Source: Peristeroidobacter agariperforans (GTDB lineage: Bacteria > Pseudomonadota > Gammaproteobacteria > Steroidobacterales > Steroidobacteraceae). From it: DNA of 64,000 nt. Position 1 is the stretch's first letter; each line of letters begins with the position of its first letter. A program made the translations under genes and the position numbers. The notes beneath the pieces were generated by a model that was not told the origin of the DNA, searched no databases, and was given only the letters and a program-made list of their open reading frames with translations. The stretch covers positions 1,283,501 to 1,347,500 of the forward strand of contig NZ_RYFW01000002.1 in the NCBI RefSeq assembly GCF_004138335.1, read 5' to 3'. Shown here one piece after another: positions 17,012 to 24,870 of this stretch.

Positions 17012-18145
17012 TCAGCGGTATTTCAAGCCTGTGCCGGTGTTGAATACGACCACACGGTCTCGATCTCGGATGGCTCCGGAGGCGCGCAATGTTTGTAACG
17101 CCGACCATGCCGCGCCGCCTTCGGGACAAACGTCGATGCCCGTGCGGCTTGCGAGTTGTCGCGTCGCTGCATCGGCGTCTTCGTCGGTGACCATGACGGC
17201 GGTGCCGTTCGACTCGCGCAGAACACGAACGCAGATGAATCCGCCGACCGGGCTCGGCACGCGCAAGCCATACGCGTGAGTGTGTGGATCGGGCCAGGGC
17301 TCGGTGCGATCCTTGCCTTCGAGGAACGCTTTGGCGACCGGCGCGCAACCGGCGGACTGCACCGACACGAATCGCGGCCGACGACCGCGGGGAATCCAGC
17401 CGAGGCGTTCCATTTCGTCGAATGCCTTCCACATGCCGACCAGGCCGGTGCCGCCGCCGGTCGGATAGATCACCACGTCGGGAATCTCGCCCTCGAATTG
17501 CTCGACCAGTTCGAATGCCATGGTCTTCTTGCCTTCGATTCGATAAGGCTCTTTCAAGGTCGAAACATCGAAGGCGCCTTTCGGGCCGTGCTCTCGCAGG
17601 AACTTGCCGGCATCGGCGATCGTGCCTTGGACGCGATGGATGGTCGCGCCGTACAGCTCGCATTCGTCGAAGAAGGCTTTCGGCGTGTCGACAGGCATCG
17701 CCACCGTGACCGGCAGGCCGGCTCGTGCGCCGTAGGCGGCGAGCGCGCCGGCGGCATTGCCGGCAGAGGGTGCCGCCAGCGCTTGCGCCCCGAGATGTTT
17801 GGCCATCGAAACGGCCAGCGCCATACCACGTGCTTTGAATGAGCCGGTCGGATTGCGCGACTCATCCTTGACCCATACGTTCGCTTCGACGGGGAGCAGC
17901 GGTGTCACCCCCTCGATCAGCGAGACTTCATCGCCGGGCAACAGCGGTAACAGCTCGCGATAACGCCACAGACTGGGCTCGCGCGATTCCAGATCCCGCA
18001 GCGACAGCTTCACTGAAGAGAGGTTGTAATCCACTCTTAGCGGCAAGCCACACTCGCGACAGACAGTCAGCAGCTGACGCGGGTCGTGTGCGGTCTCGCA
18101 GGCGAAGCAGTGAATGCCAGCGAGATTCGGCGAGAGTCGGGCCAT
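17012..18145 (-). CDS. thrC: Threonine synthase (PLP-dependent)
   Basis: 377 residues. The N-terminus has paired cysteines (IHCFACETAH and TVCRECGLPL) as in the short zinc-ribbon-like region of thrC group members. The PLP lysine lies in NPTGSFKARG, the phosphate-binding loop is PSAGNAAGALAAYGA, and a second Gly loop is PTGGGTGLVGMWKA. It would convert O-phosphohomoserine to threonine in the cytoplasm. The size fits the 350-420-residue branch. Other fold-type-II enzymes (threonine dehydratase, cysteate synthase) are less likely because of the Cys-rich N-terminus. It has no apparent operon partner. Confidence 0.88.
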   Translation of the reverse strand: MARLSPNLAGIHCFACETAHDPRQLLTVCRECGLPLRVDYNLSSVKLSLRDLESREPSLWRYRELLPLLPGDEVSLIEGVTPLLPVEANVWVKDESRNPTGSFKARGMALAVSMAKHLGAQALAAPSAGNAAGALAAYGARAGLPVTVAMPVDTPKAFFDECELYGATIHRVQGTIADAGKFLREHGPKGAFDVSTLKEPYRIEGKKTMAFELVEQFEGEIPDVVIYPTGGGTGLVGMWKAFDEMERLGWIPRGRRPRFVSVQSAGCAPVAKAFLEGKDRTEPWPDPHTHAYGLRVPSPVGGFICVRVLRESNGTAVMVTDEDADAATRQLASRTGIDVCPEGGAAWSALQTLRASGAIRDRDRVVVFNTGTGLKYR

Positions 18146-18176
18146 GGCCCATTCTAGCGTCCGCAGGAACAGAATG

Positions 18177-18809
18177 TCAGCGCTCGATCAACCCGGCACG
18201 GAGCGCGATCAGGGTCAGCTCCGCCTGGTTGCCGGCGTGCAGTTTTTGTTTGATGTTATAGAGATGAGTGCCGACGGTGGAGGTGGACAGGTTCAGCTCC
18301 GCGGCGATCTTCGGAACCGCGGCGCCGTTGGCCAGCCGCAGGAACACTTCGAACTCCCGTTCAGACAACGCATCGACCAAGGTCGTGGTGCCGAGCGTCT
18401 CGGCCAGAGCGAGTTCCTGCGCAAGCTTGGGGTCGATGTAACGTTGACCGGCCGCGACCATTCTTACCGCTTCGATGAGCGTCTCGGGCGCGGTGCGCTT
18501 GGATAAGAATCCGAGTGCGCCTTGCTTCAAGGCGCGACGCGCATGGATGGCGTCATCGTGGGCGGACAGCGCGAGCGTCTTCACATCCTTATCGCGGGCA
18601 CGCAGCCGGCGGATGGCCTCGAGGCCGCCCATGCCCGGCATGGACAGATCGAGCACGACGACATCGGGCTTGTCTTCATCGAAGCGTACACAGGCCGCTT
18701 CACCGCTATCTGCTTCGGCGATGACGCGTACGTCTGCGACGGTTTCCAGCAGCAGCCGGAAGCCGGTGCGCACCACGGTGTGATCGTCTACGAGCAGCAC
18801 CTTGATCAT
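18177..18809 (-). CDS. NarL/FixJ-family response regulator
   Basis: 210 residues. The receiver domain has acidic DD at 8-9, phospho-acceptor Asp54 (VVVLDLSMPGMGG) and a conserved Lys in GFLSKRT. The C-terminal LuxR-type HTH reads LSEREFEVFLRLANGAAVPKIAAELNLSTSTVGTHLYNIKQKL. Its ATG overlaps the stop of the histidine kinase gene (ATGA), so the two form a co-translated two-component system. It lies next to, and diverges from, the pqq operon, so control of PQQ synthesis is plausible but unproven. Confidence 0.93.
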   Translation of the reverse strand: MIKVLLVDDHTVVRTGFRLLLETVADVRVIAEADSGEAACVRFDEDKPDVVVLDLSMPGMGGLEAIRRLRARDKDVKTLALSAHDDAIHARRALKQGALGFLSKRTAPETLIEAVRMVAAGQRYIDPKLAQELALAETLGTTTLVDALSEREFEVFLRLANGAAVPKIAAELNLSTSTVGTHLYNIKQKLHAGNQAELTLIALRAGLIER

Positions 18810-20152
18810 TCGTGTGCTCCCAGGGGGATCTCTGCCGTCAGTTCCACGCCGTGCGGCGGATGATCGTTCAAAGTCAGTGTGCCACCGAGCATTGCCATTC
18901 GCTCTTGCAAGCCGCGCAGTCCGAAATGTCCCGGGCGCGACCAGTCCTCGGGCAGGCCAATGCCATTGTCGGCCACGTGCACGCGAACATGCGAGTCGGA
19001 ATGAACGACGCTCACGTCGACCTGCGTCGGACGGGCATGGCGCACGGCATTGATCACAGCCTCCTGCACCACGCGGTACACGGCGATGGTGGCGCTGGTG
19101 CCAAGCTCGGTAGGCAGCTCATGGTGAAGCGAGAATTGAATCGACGGATGACGGCCTTGCCATTGCCTGATGAAGCCCTCGAGCGTTTCCGCCAGTCCCA
19201 AGGTATCGAGATTCAGCGGCGCAAGGCGGGGAATCAAGCCGTGCATGGCGTCGTACAGTTGCGCGGCCTCGGTCGAGATGAGCCGCGCGACTTCGGCGGT
19301 GCGCGACTCGGGAGGATGTTGATTCGCGATCACGACGGCGAAGCTGCGGATCGCCGTCACGGACTGCGCAAACTCATCGTGCAGTTCGCGCGCGATCACA
19401 CGTCGCTCCTCGTCCAGGCGCTGCTCGATGAGTTGATCGAGCTCGCGACGCTGCTGCAGTCGTTGTTCCGCTTCGATGGCCTTGCGGTCGCTGAGCTGTT
19501 TCTCTTCGAGCGAGACCGCCATGCGGTTGAAGGTCGAGCCGATCATGTTGGCTTCGTAGCCTTTCAACTCGGGCAGCCGATGCTGCAGATCGCCTTGCTC
19601 GATGCGTCTGAGCCCCTCGACGATGACCGCCCAGGGCGCCACCGCACGGCCGACCAGCCAGAACACCGCTGCGTTGAGCACCGCGAAGGCGATGCCGCCG
19701 ACGATCAGCAATTGGACGAAATCATCCCAGCCATCGAGCGTGGCGCGCGTCGCATTCGCCTCGATCCGAACTTCCGAGCCATTCGCGAGCTGCACTATGT
19801 GCACCGGGGTCGTCGGCAGAATGAAAGAGGAATACCACGCCGGAGCTTCGCGTCCGGCCTTGTAGGGCGAGGGCGGCGACGCATAGATCGTTTGCCCATG
19901 GGCGTTGCGCACCGAGATCTCGTGGGCCCGCACCCGGCCGAGGTGCTGCAGGAAGGTCAGCAACGCATCGTTGTCGGATTGATCGTAGGTGACCAGGATC
20001 CGTGTCAGCAGCTGGGTGGCAATGACGTTCGCTCCGGCGATCTCCTCGCCGACGGCCCGGCGGGTGCCGTCGAACTGCAGCCACGCGGCCAGGATGACGA
20101 AGGCCGCGCTCAGGGCGGCGACGATCAGGTTGACGTGGGTGCGAAGTTTCAA
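18806..20152 (-). CDS. Membrane histidine kinase, HisKA_3 type with HAMP
   Basis: About 448 residues. TM1 (about 8-27) and TM2 (about 146-170) flank a periplasmic sensor of about 120 residues. HAMP (VAPWAVIVEGLRRIEQGDL) leads into a HisKA_3 dimerisation helix ERRVIARELHDEFAQSV, with the phospho-His at about 258. The ATPase domain carries VQEAVINAVRHA, DNGIGLPEDW and GHFGLRGLQERM. It would sense an unknown periplasmic signal and phosphorylate the adjacent NarL-type regulator. I prefer the TTG at 20152 (AAGGA 7 bases upstream) over the TTG at 20179. Confidence 0.92.
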   Translation of the reverse strand: MKLRTHVNLIVAALSAAFVILAAWLQFDGTRRAVGEEIAGANVIATQLLTRILVTYDQSDNDALLTFLQHLGRVRAHEISVRNAHGQTIYASPPSPYKAGREAPAWYSSFILPTTPVHIVQLANGSEVRIEANATRATLDGWDDFVQLLIVGGIAFAVLNAAVFWLVGRAVAPWAVIVEGLRRIEQGDLQHRLPELKGYEANMIGSTFNRMAVSLEEKQLSDRKAIEAEQRLQQRRELDQLIEQRLDEERRVIARELHDEFAQSVTAIRSFAVVIANQHPPESRTAEVARLISTEAAQLYDAMHGLIPRLAPLNLDTLGLAETLEGFIRQWQGRHPSIQFSLHHELPTELGTSATIAVYRVVQEAVINAVRHARPTQVDVSVVHSDSHVRVHVADNGIGLPEDWSRPGHFGLRGLQERMAMLGGTLTLNDHPPHGVELTAEIPLGAHE

Positions 20153-20197
20153 AGTCCATCCTTCGGGCCGGGACGGCAAATTATGGCCGACGCCGCG

Positions 20198-20227
20198 CTC
20201 ATGAAAATCATGAGTCGCGAATCATGA
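20198..20227. promoter_or_regulatory. TCATGA repeat cluster in the kinase/pqqA intergenic region
   Basis: CTCATGA-AAA-TCATGAG (20198-20214) is a perfect 7-3-7 inverted repeat. A third TCATGA occurs at 20222-20227, and AATCATGA is directly repeated at 20206 and 20220. It lies about 90 bases before pqqA and 45 bases before the kinase start. This is a candidate operator for the adjacent NarL-type regulator, by pattern and position only. Confidence 0.45.
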
Positions 20228-20271
20228 TTGTCGCGTGGCGGCGGAGGGCGGGATGGCGTCATGGTGCGGCT

Positions 20272-20288
20272 GGGACTCTTTTAGTCCC
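20272..20288 (+). other. Hairpin in pqqA leader
   Basis: GGGACT (20272-20277) pairs with AGTCCC (20283-20288) around CTTTT. It ends four bases before the AAGGAG ribosome-binding site of pqqA, so it could influence ribosome access or mRNA stability. Confidence 0.45.
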
Positions 20289-20302
20289 TACAAGGAGTCA
20301 CC

Positions 20303-20377
20303 ATGATTTGGGAAACCCCTGTGGCCATCGATCTGCGTCTGGGCATGGAAATCACCATGTATGCCGAGCATCGTTGA
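20303..20377 (+). CDS. pqqA: PQQ precursor peptide PqqA (24 residues)
   Basis: The 24-codon gene encodes the ribosomally made precursor whose Glu and Tyr side chains are fused to give the PQQ skeleton. Glu16 and Tyr20 have the required E-x-x-x-Y spacing (EITMY) at the positions usual for PqqA, and the N-terminus begins MIWETP. AAGGAG at 20292-20297 is an ideal ribosome-binding site 5 bases before the ATG. It is immediately followed by pqqB, C, D and E. PqqD would carry this peptide to PqqE. It is easily missed by gene callers because of its length. Confidence 0.97.
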   Translation: MIWETPVAIDLRLGMEITMYAEHR

Positions 20378-20393
20378 TCGTTGAATGAGGGCG

Positions 20394-20411
20394 GGGCTGC
20401 CGGGGCGGCCC
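20394..20411 (+). other. GC-rich hairpin between pqqA and pqqB
   Basis: GGGCTGCC (20394-20401) can pair with GGCGGCCC (20404-20411) with one wobble; the innermost pairs would open to form the loop. It lies in the 51-base gap between pqqA and pqqB. It may reduce downstream expression relative to pqqA, as is known for stem-loops at this position in other pqq operons. No T-tract follows. Confidence 0.45.
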
Positions 20412-20428
20412 GGAGCCTCGCCTTGCCG

Positions 20429-21337
20429 ATGCACATACGAATTCTAGGCGCTGCCGCGGGCGGTGGCTTTCCTCAATGGAATTGCAACTGCCCGAATTGT
20501 GGGGGTGTGCGTCGGGAGGAGCTGAACGCTCGCCCGCGCACCCAATCATCCATCGCAATCCGCGGCGCGGATGAAACCGCGTGGACGCTGGTCAATGCTT
20601 CGCCGGATATCCTGGCGCAACTGCACGCCAATCCTCAATTGCAGCCGGGCCGCGCCTATCGCGACACCGGCATCCGCAATATTGTCCTGACCGACTCGCA
20701 GATCGACCATACGACTGGCCTGTTGATGCTTCGCGAGGCGACGAAGCCGTGGCCGCTGTGGTGTACCGATAGCGCCTTCGACGATCTGACGACGGCCAAT
20801 CCCATCCTGCAGGTCTTGCAGCGCTACTGCGGCGTGGATCGGCGGCCCATCGATATGGCGGGCGAATGGTTCGCGGTCGAAGGTAGCGAGGACTTGCGTT
20901 GGCAGGCGATCGCATTGCCGGGCAAGCCGCCGCCGTATTCGTCGCGCACCCCGCAGCCGGGCGATGTCATTGGCTTGCTGGTCGAGGATCAGCGCACCGA
21001 GCGGCGGCTGTGTTACGCGCCAGGCGTCGCCAAGATCGATTCGTGGTTGTTCGAGCTGATGTGCAGCTCCCACTGCGTGCTGGTGGACGGCACATTCTGG
21101 ACGGAGGACGAGTTGGTTCGGCTGGGCGTGTCGCACAAGCACGCGGCCGACATGGGGCATCTGTCGCAGACCGGCGGGATGATCAAGTGGCTCGATCGGT
21201 TGCCTGCAACGACGCGCCGCGTCCTGATTCACATCAACAACACCAATCCGATTCTGGTCGAGGACTCGCCAGAGCGCGCGCTGTTGAGCTCGCACAGTAT
21301 CGAAGTGGCGTACGACGGTATGGAGATCGTGCTGTGA
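20429..21337 (+). CDS. pqqB: PqqB, metallo-beta-lactamase-fold PQQ biosynthesis protein
   Basis: About 302 residues starting [24 protein letters not shown], the standard PqqB N-terminus with its Cys cluster. [18 protein letters not shown]-like and [17 protein letters not shown] segments belong to the MBL fold. PqqB hydroxylates the Glu-Tyr derived intermediate late in PQQ formation. A longer frame begins at TTG 20381, but the ATG at 20429 matches family starts. The stop overlaps the pqqC start (GTGA). Confidence 0.96.
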   Translation: MHIRILGAAAGGGFPQWNCNCPNCGGVRREELNARPRTQSSIAIRGADETAWTLVNASPDILAQLHANPQLQPGRAYRDTGIRNIVLTDSQIDHTTGLLMLREATKPWPLWCTDSAFDDLTTANPILQVLQRYCGVDRRPIDMAGEWFAVEGSEDLRWQAIALPGKPPPYSSRTPQPGDVIGLLVEDQRTERRLCYAPGVAKIDSWLFELMCSSHCVLVDGTFWTEDELVRLGVSHKHAADMGHLSQTGGMIKWLDRLPATTRRVLIHINNTNPILVEDSPERALLSSHSIEVAYDGMEIVL

Positions 21338-22041
21338 GCAGCGAGGTTGCCGCCCCTTGGGACAAGACGCAGTTCGAGCAGCAGCTGCGCGAACAGGGGC
21401 GGGCGTATCACATCTATCACCCGTTCAATGTGATGTTGAACTCGGGCAAGGCGACGCGCGAGCAGATCCAGGGCTGGGTCGCCAATCGCTTCTACTATCA
21501 GATCAGCATCCCGCGCAAGGACGCCGCGATTGTTGCGAACTGTCCGGATAGGGAAGTGCGACGCCGCTGGGTCGAGCGCATTCTGGATCACGACGGGCAT
21601 GGCGACGATCTGGGCGGCATCGAGGCCTGGTTGCGCCTGGCCGAAGCCGTTGGCTTGGAGCGAGCCGAAGTCGAAGGGCTGACTCGCTTGATTCCTGGAG
21701 TGCGCTTCGCCGTCGACGCGTATGTGAATTTCGCCCGTCAGGCGCCGTGGCAGGAAGCGGTGTGCTCATCGCTCACGGAGTTGTTTGCACCGGCCATTCA
21801 CCGCCAACGATTGTCGTCGTGGCCTGAGCACTATCCGTGGATTGAACAGGACGGGCTGCAATACTTTCGCAGCCGCGTCTCGCTGGCACAGCGCGATGTG
21901 AACCATGGGCTCGCGGTGACGCTGGCATATTTCAAGACCCGCGAGCAGCAGCAGCGTGCGCTGCAGGTGTTGAAGTTCAAGCTCGACATCCTGTGGGCTA
22001 TGAACGATGCCATGGCCCAGCACTATGGAGTCCGGTCATGA
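21334..22041 (+). CDS. pqqC: PqqC, pyrroloquinoline-quinone synthase
   Basis: About 235 residues from a GTG overlapping the pqqB stop. The all-helical TENA/THI-4-like fold shows [63 protein letters not shown] and [31 protein letters not shown]. These include the His, Tyr and Arg residues that line the active site in PqqC. It catalyses the final cofactorless ring closure and eight-electron oxidation to PQQ. Family length is 230-255 residues. Confidence 0.96.
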   Translation: MSSEVAAPWDKTQFEQQLREQGRAYHIYHPFNVMLNSGKATREQIQGWVANRFYYQISIPRKDAAIVANCPDREVRRRWVERILDHDGHGDDLGGIEAWLRLAEAVGLERAEVEGLTRLIPGVRFAVDAYVNFARQAPWQEAVCSSLTELFAPAIHRQRLSSWPEHYPWIEQDGLQYFRSRVSLAQRDVNHGLAVTLAYFKTREQQQRALQVLKFKLDILWAMNDAMAQHYGVRS

Positions 22042-22310
22042 GCCAAGCGGACCGCCCCAGCATTCGCCCGGGCATCCGGCTGCAATGGGAAGCCGTGCAG
22101 AACGCGTATGTGCTGCTCTATCCGGAAGGCATGGTGAAGTTGAACACCAGCGCCGCGGAGATCCTGCGCCGTTGCGACGGCATGCGCAGCGTCGACGAGA
22201 TCGTGGCGGACCTGGAGTCGGCGTTCAATCGCAACGGGCTGCAGGGCGAAATCGAACATTTCCTGCAGCTGGCGAGAGCGCAGGGGTGGCTCAGTGCGGC
22301 GGAGTCATGA
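22038..22310 (+). CDS. pqqD: PqqD, PqqA-binding chaperone
   Basis: 90 residues from an ATG overlapping the pqqC stop (ATGA). It has the PqqD winged-helix RiPP recognition fold: [51 protein letters not shown] and a C-terminal helix [11 protein letters not shown]. It binds PqqA and presents it to PqqE. An in-frame ATG 45 bases upstream gives a non-homologous extension inside pqqC and is rejected. Confidence 0.95.
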   Translation: MSQADRPSIRPGIRLQWEAVQNAYVLLYPEGMVKLNTSAAEILRRCDGMRSVDEIVADLESAFNRNGLQGEIEHFLQLARAQGWLSAAES

Positions 22311-23434
22311 GCGCGGCAGTCACAACATCGCCTGCGATCGGGCCGCCGTTGTGGCTGCTGCTCGAGCTGACCTACCGTTGCCCGCTGCAATGTGTGTTCT
22401 GCTACAACCCGATCGACTTCGCGAAAGTCGAGGATGAACTGACGACCGAAGAATGGATTCGAGTGCTGCGCGAGGCGCGGGCGCTGGGATCCGTGCAGCT
22501 GGGTCTTTCGGGCGGCGAGCCGTTGATGCGTGACGATGTCGAGGCGATCGCGGATGAAGCGCACAGGCTCGGCTACTACACGAACTTGATCACCTCGGGC
22601 GTCGGATTGACGCGAGAGCGGTTGAGCGAGCTGAAGCGGGTGGGGTTGGATCACATCCAGCTGTCGTTTCAGGACTCGACGCGGGAGATGAACGACTTCC
22701 TGTCGCACACTCGAACCTTCGAGCTGAAGAAGCGCTGCGCGGAGTGGATCAAGGAGCGCGGCTATCCGATGGTCGTGAACTGCGTTATCCACCGGCTCAA
22801 TATCGATCATCTCGATACCATCATCGACATGGCCGTACGCATGGGCGCCGATTATCTGGAGCTGGCGAACACTCAATATTATTCGTGGGCGCACTTGAAT
22901 CGTGAGCACCTGTTGCCGTCGCGAGAACAGCTGCAGAACGCAGAGCGGACCATGCTCGCGTGGCGCGAACGGATGAAAGGCAAGATGAAGATCTTCTTCG
23001 TAGTGCCGGATTACTACGAGCAACGGCCGAAGAAATGCGTGAATGGCTGGGGCACGACGCTCGCGACCATTGCGCCGGATGGGACGGCCATGCCCTGCCA
23101 CACGGCGAGGATGCTGCCGGGGTTGAGCTTCCCGAATGTCCGAGAGCGAAGCATGAGGGACATCTGGTTCGATTCCGATGCGTTCAATCGGTTTCGCGGT
23201 TGGGGCTGGATGAAGGAGCCGTGCGCGAGTTGTGAGGAGCGGGAGAAGGATTTCGGCGGGTGTCGCTGCCAGGCATATCTGCTCGCGCACGATGCGGCCG
23301 CGGCGGATCCGGTCTGTTCGAAGAGTCCGCATCATCGGGTGGTCGTCTCGGCGGTCGAGCGCGCGCAAGAAACGAGAGTGCCGGAGGCACCATTGGTGTT
23401 TCGGCGGCCGGAGAACTCGCGCTCGTACTCCTAA
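22307..23434 (+). CDS. pqqE: PqqE, radical SAM PqqA Glu-Tyr cross-linking enzyme
   Basis: 375 residues. The radical SAM motif CPLQCVFC lies in LLLELTYRCPLQCVFCYNP; GLSGGEPLMRDD follows. The C-terminal SPASM domain has the auxiliary-cluster cysteines: KKCVNGWG, AMPCHTARMLPG, EPCASCEEREKDFGGCRCQAYLL and PVCSKSPHH. It forms the carbon-carbon bond between Glu and Tyr of PqqA. The ATG overlaps the pqqD stop (ATGA). The 3' end overlaps the convergent efflux gene by 4 bases, so there is no room for a terminator between them. Confidence 0.96.
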   Translation: MSAAVTTSPAIGPPLWLLLELTYRCPLQCVFCYNPIDFAKVEDELTTEEWIRVLREARALGSVQLGLSGGEPLMRDDVEAIADEAHRLGYYTNLITSGVGLTRERLSELKRVGLDHIQLSFQDSTREMNDFLSHTRTFELKKRCAEWIKERGYPMVVNCVIHRLNIDHLDTIIDMAVRMGADYLELANTQYYSWAHLNREHLLPSREQLQNAERTMLAWRERMKGKMKIFFVVPDYYEQRPKKCVNGWGTTLATIAPDGTAMPCHTARMLPGLSFPNVRERSMRDIWFDSDAFNRFRGWGWMKEPCASCEEREKDFGGCRCQAYLLAHDAAAADPVCSKSPHHRVVVSAVERAQETRVPEAPLVFRRPENSRSYS

Positions 23435-24870
23435 CGAGCTTCGATCTGGCCGCCGCCCAGCGCGATATATAACGTCACGAGATTGGCGACTTCGGCGCGT
23501 CGTACTTGCAGGAGCGCCTGCTCCGCCGAGAAGAGATTCCGCTCCGCATCCAGAACTTCGATATACGCGACCACGCCTTCGTTGTAGCGGCGACGCGCGA
23601 GTTCGGCGAGCTGCCGCTGGGCGCGCGTAGCCCGTTCCTGTGCGCCGACTTGTTCGGCCAGAAATTTGCGACCGGCCAGCGCATCCGACACTTCCTGAAA
23701 GCTCGTTTGAATGGTGCGCTCGTAATCGGCAACCGCGATATTCTCGCGCGCTTCGGCGACGGTCAGGTTGCCGCGGCGCGCGCCAAAGTCAAAGATCGGC
23801 AGCGAGATCGATGGACCGTATGACCATGTGCGCCGATCGTTGCCGACCAGTTCATCCAGTTGCGTCGACGCAAAGCCGTAGCTGCCGGTCAGTGTTATTG
23901 AAGGAAAGAACGCAGCTCGCGCCGCGCCGATGTTCGCGCGAGCGCCTCGTAGCCGATGTTCGGCGGCCAGGATGTCGGGTCGGCTCGCGAGCAGGTCGGA
24001 TGGGACGCCTGCGGCCAATGCTTCCAATCGTGCCTGCTCAGCCAGTGGCAACGGTTCGGGCAACTCGACTGCGACCGTACTGCCGATGAGCGTGGCGAGC
24101 AGGTTCTCGTTCTGTGCCTTCGAGAAGCGTAGCGCCGCGAGCTCGGTTTCCGCCTGCGTCAGCAGTGTTTCGGCCTGCCGGAAATCCAGGGCGGAGGTGA
24201 CGCCGGCGTCCAGGCGCTTCTTCGCGATGCGCAGGCCCTCGCGCCGACTGTCGACGGTCGCTTGTGCCAGATCCAGCCGCTCGCGCGCTTCCAGCGACGC
24301 GAAGTATGCGGAGGCGACATCCCGGATCAGCGAAAGCTGAAATGCCCGGGCCGCCTCGACAGTGGCGAGATAGTCGGCGCGCGCGGCGCGTGACAGATTG
24401 CGAACGCGGCCCCAGAAGTCCAGCTCGAACGACGCCACGCCGGCCCCCAGGAAGTATCGCTCGAAAGTTTCGCTCGTGCCAATCGGTCCCACGCCGGCCA
24501 CGCCGGCGGTCTCCGGGCCAGTGCCGTTGCGCGTGCCCTCGGCGCTGACCGCAATCGTCGGCAGAAGCTCGGATCGCTGAATGCGATACAGGCCTCGGGC
24601 TTCTTCGATCTGCGCGACCGCGATCACCAGGTCTCGATTGTTTTTAAGCGCCGTCCCGATCAACGCTTCCAGCCTGGGATCGGCAAAGAAATCACGCCAT
24701 CCAAGCGCAATGGCTCGCGTACCTGCGGCAGGATCGTCCACATAACTGTCCGCGTAGCGCTCAGCCGTAGGCAAGTCGGGCCGTACATGGCGAGGTGCGA
24801 GCGAGCACGCAGCGAGGAACATTCCAGCGACGGCGACGGGAGTAATAACGGCGTTGGAAAGCCTAGTCAT
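23431..24870 (-). CDS. RND efflux outer-membrane lipoprotein (NodT/OprM family)
   Basis: 479 residues. A lipobox (GMFLAACSLAP) anchors the protein. Two OEP repeats are visible (LGWRDFFADPRLEALIGTALKNNRDLVIAVAQIEEARGLYRIQRSELLP and AEHRLRGARANIGAARAAFFPSITLTGSYGF), as in TolC/OprM trimeric channels. It is the last gene of the adaptor-pump-channel operon and overlaps the pump gene by 8 bases. It would complete a tripartite exporter across the outer membrane. Confidence 0.94.
   Translation of the reverse strand: MTRLSNAVITPVAVAGMFLAACSLAPRHVRPDLPTAERYADSYVDDPAAGTRAIALGWRDFFADPRLEALIGTALKNNRDLVIAVAQIEEARGLYRIQRSELLPTIAVSAEGTRNGTGPETAGVAGVGPIGTSETFERYFLGAGVASFELDFWGRVRNLSRAARADYLATVEAARAFQLSLIRDVASAYFASLEARERLDLAQATVDSRREGLRIAKKRLDAGVTSALDFRQAETLLTQAETELAALRFSKAQNENLLATLIGSTVAVELPEPLPLAEQARLEALAAGVPSDLLASRPDILAAEHRLRGARANIGAARAAFFPSITLTGSYGFASTQLDELVGNDRRTWSYGPSISLPIFDFGARRGNLTVAEARENIAVADYERTIQTSFQEVSDALAGRKFLAEQVGAQERATRAQRQLAELARRRYNEGVVAYIEVLDAERNLFSAEQALLQVRRAEVANLVTLYIALGGGQIEAR

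Noticed and set aside
18812-20227. 471-codon plus-strand frame opposite the histidine kinase
   Set aside because: The kinase frame holds the H-box, N-box and G-box motifs. The plus frame has none and would block the regulator/kinase overlap.
22118-23368. 416-codon minus-strand frame opposite pqqD/pqqE
   Set aside because: The plus strand carries complete PqqD and PqqE with all cluster cysteines; the minus frame has no motif.
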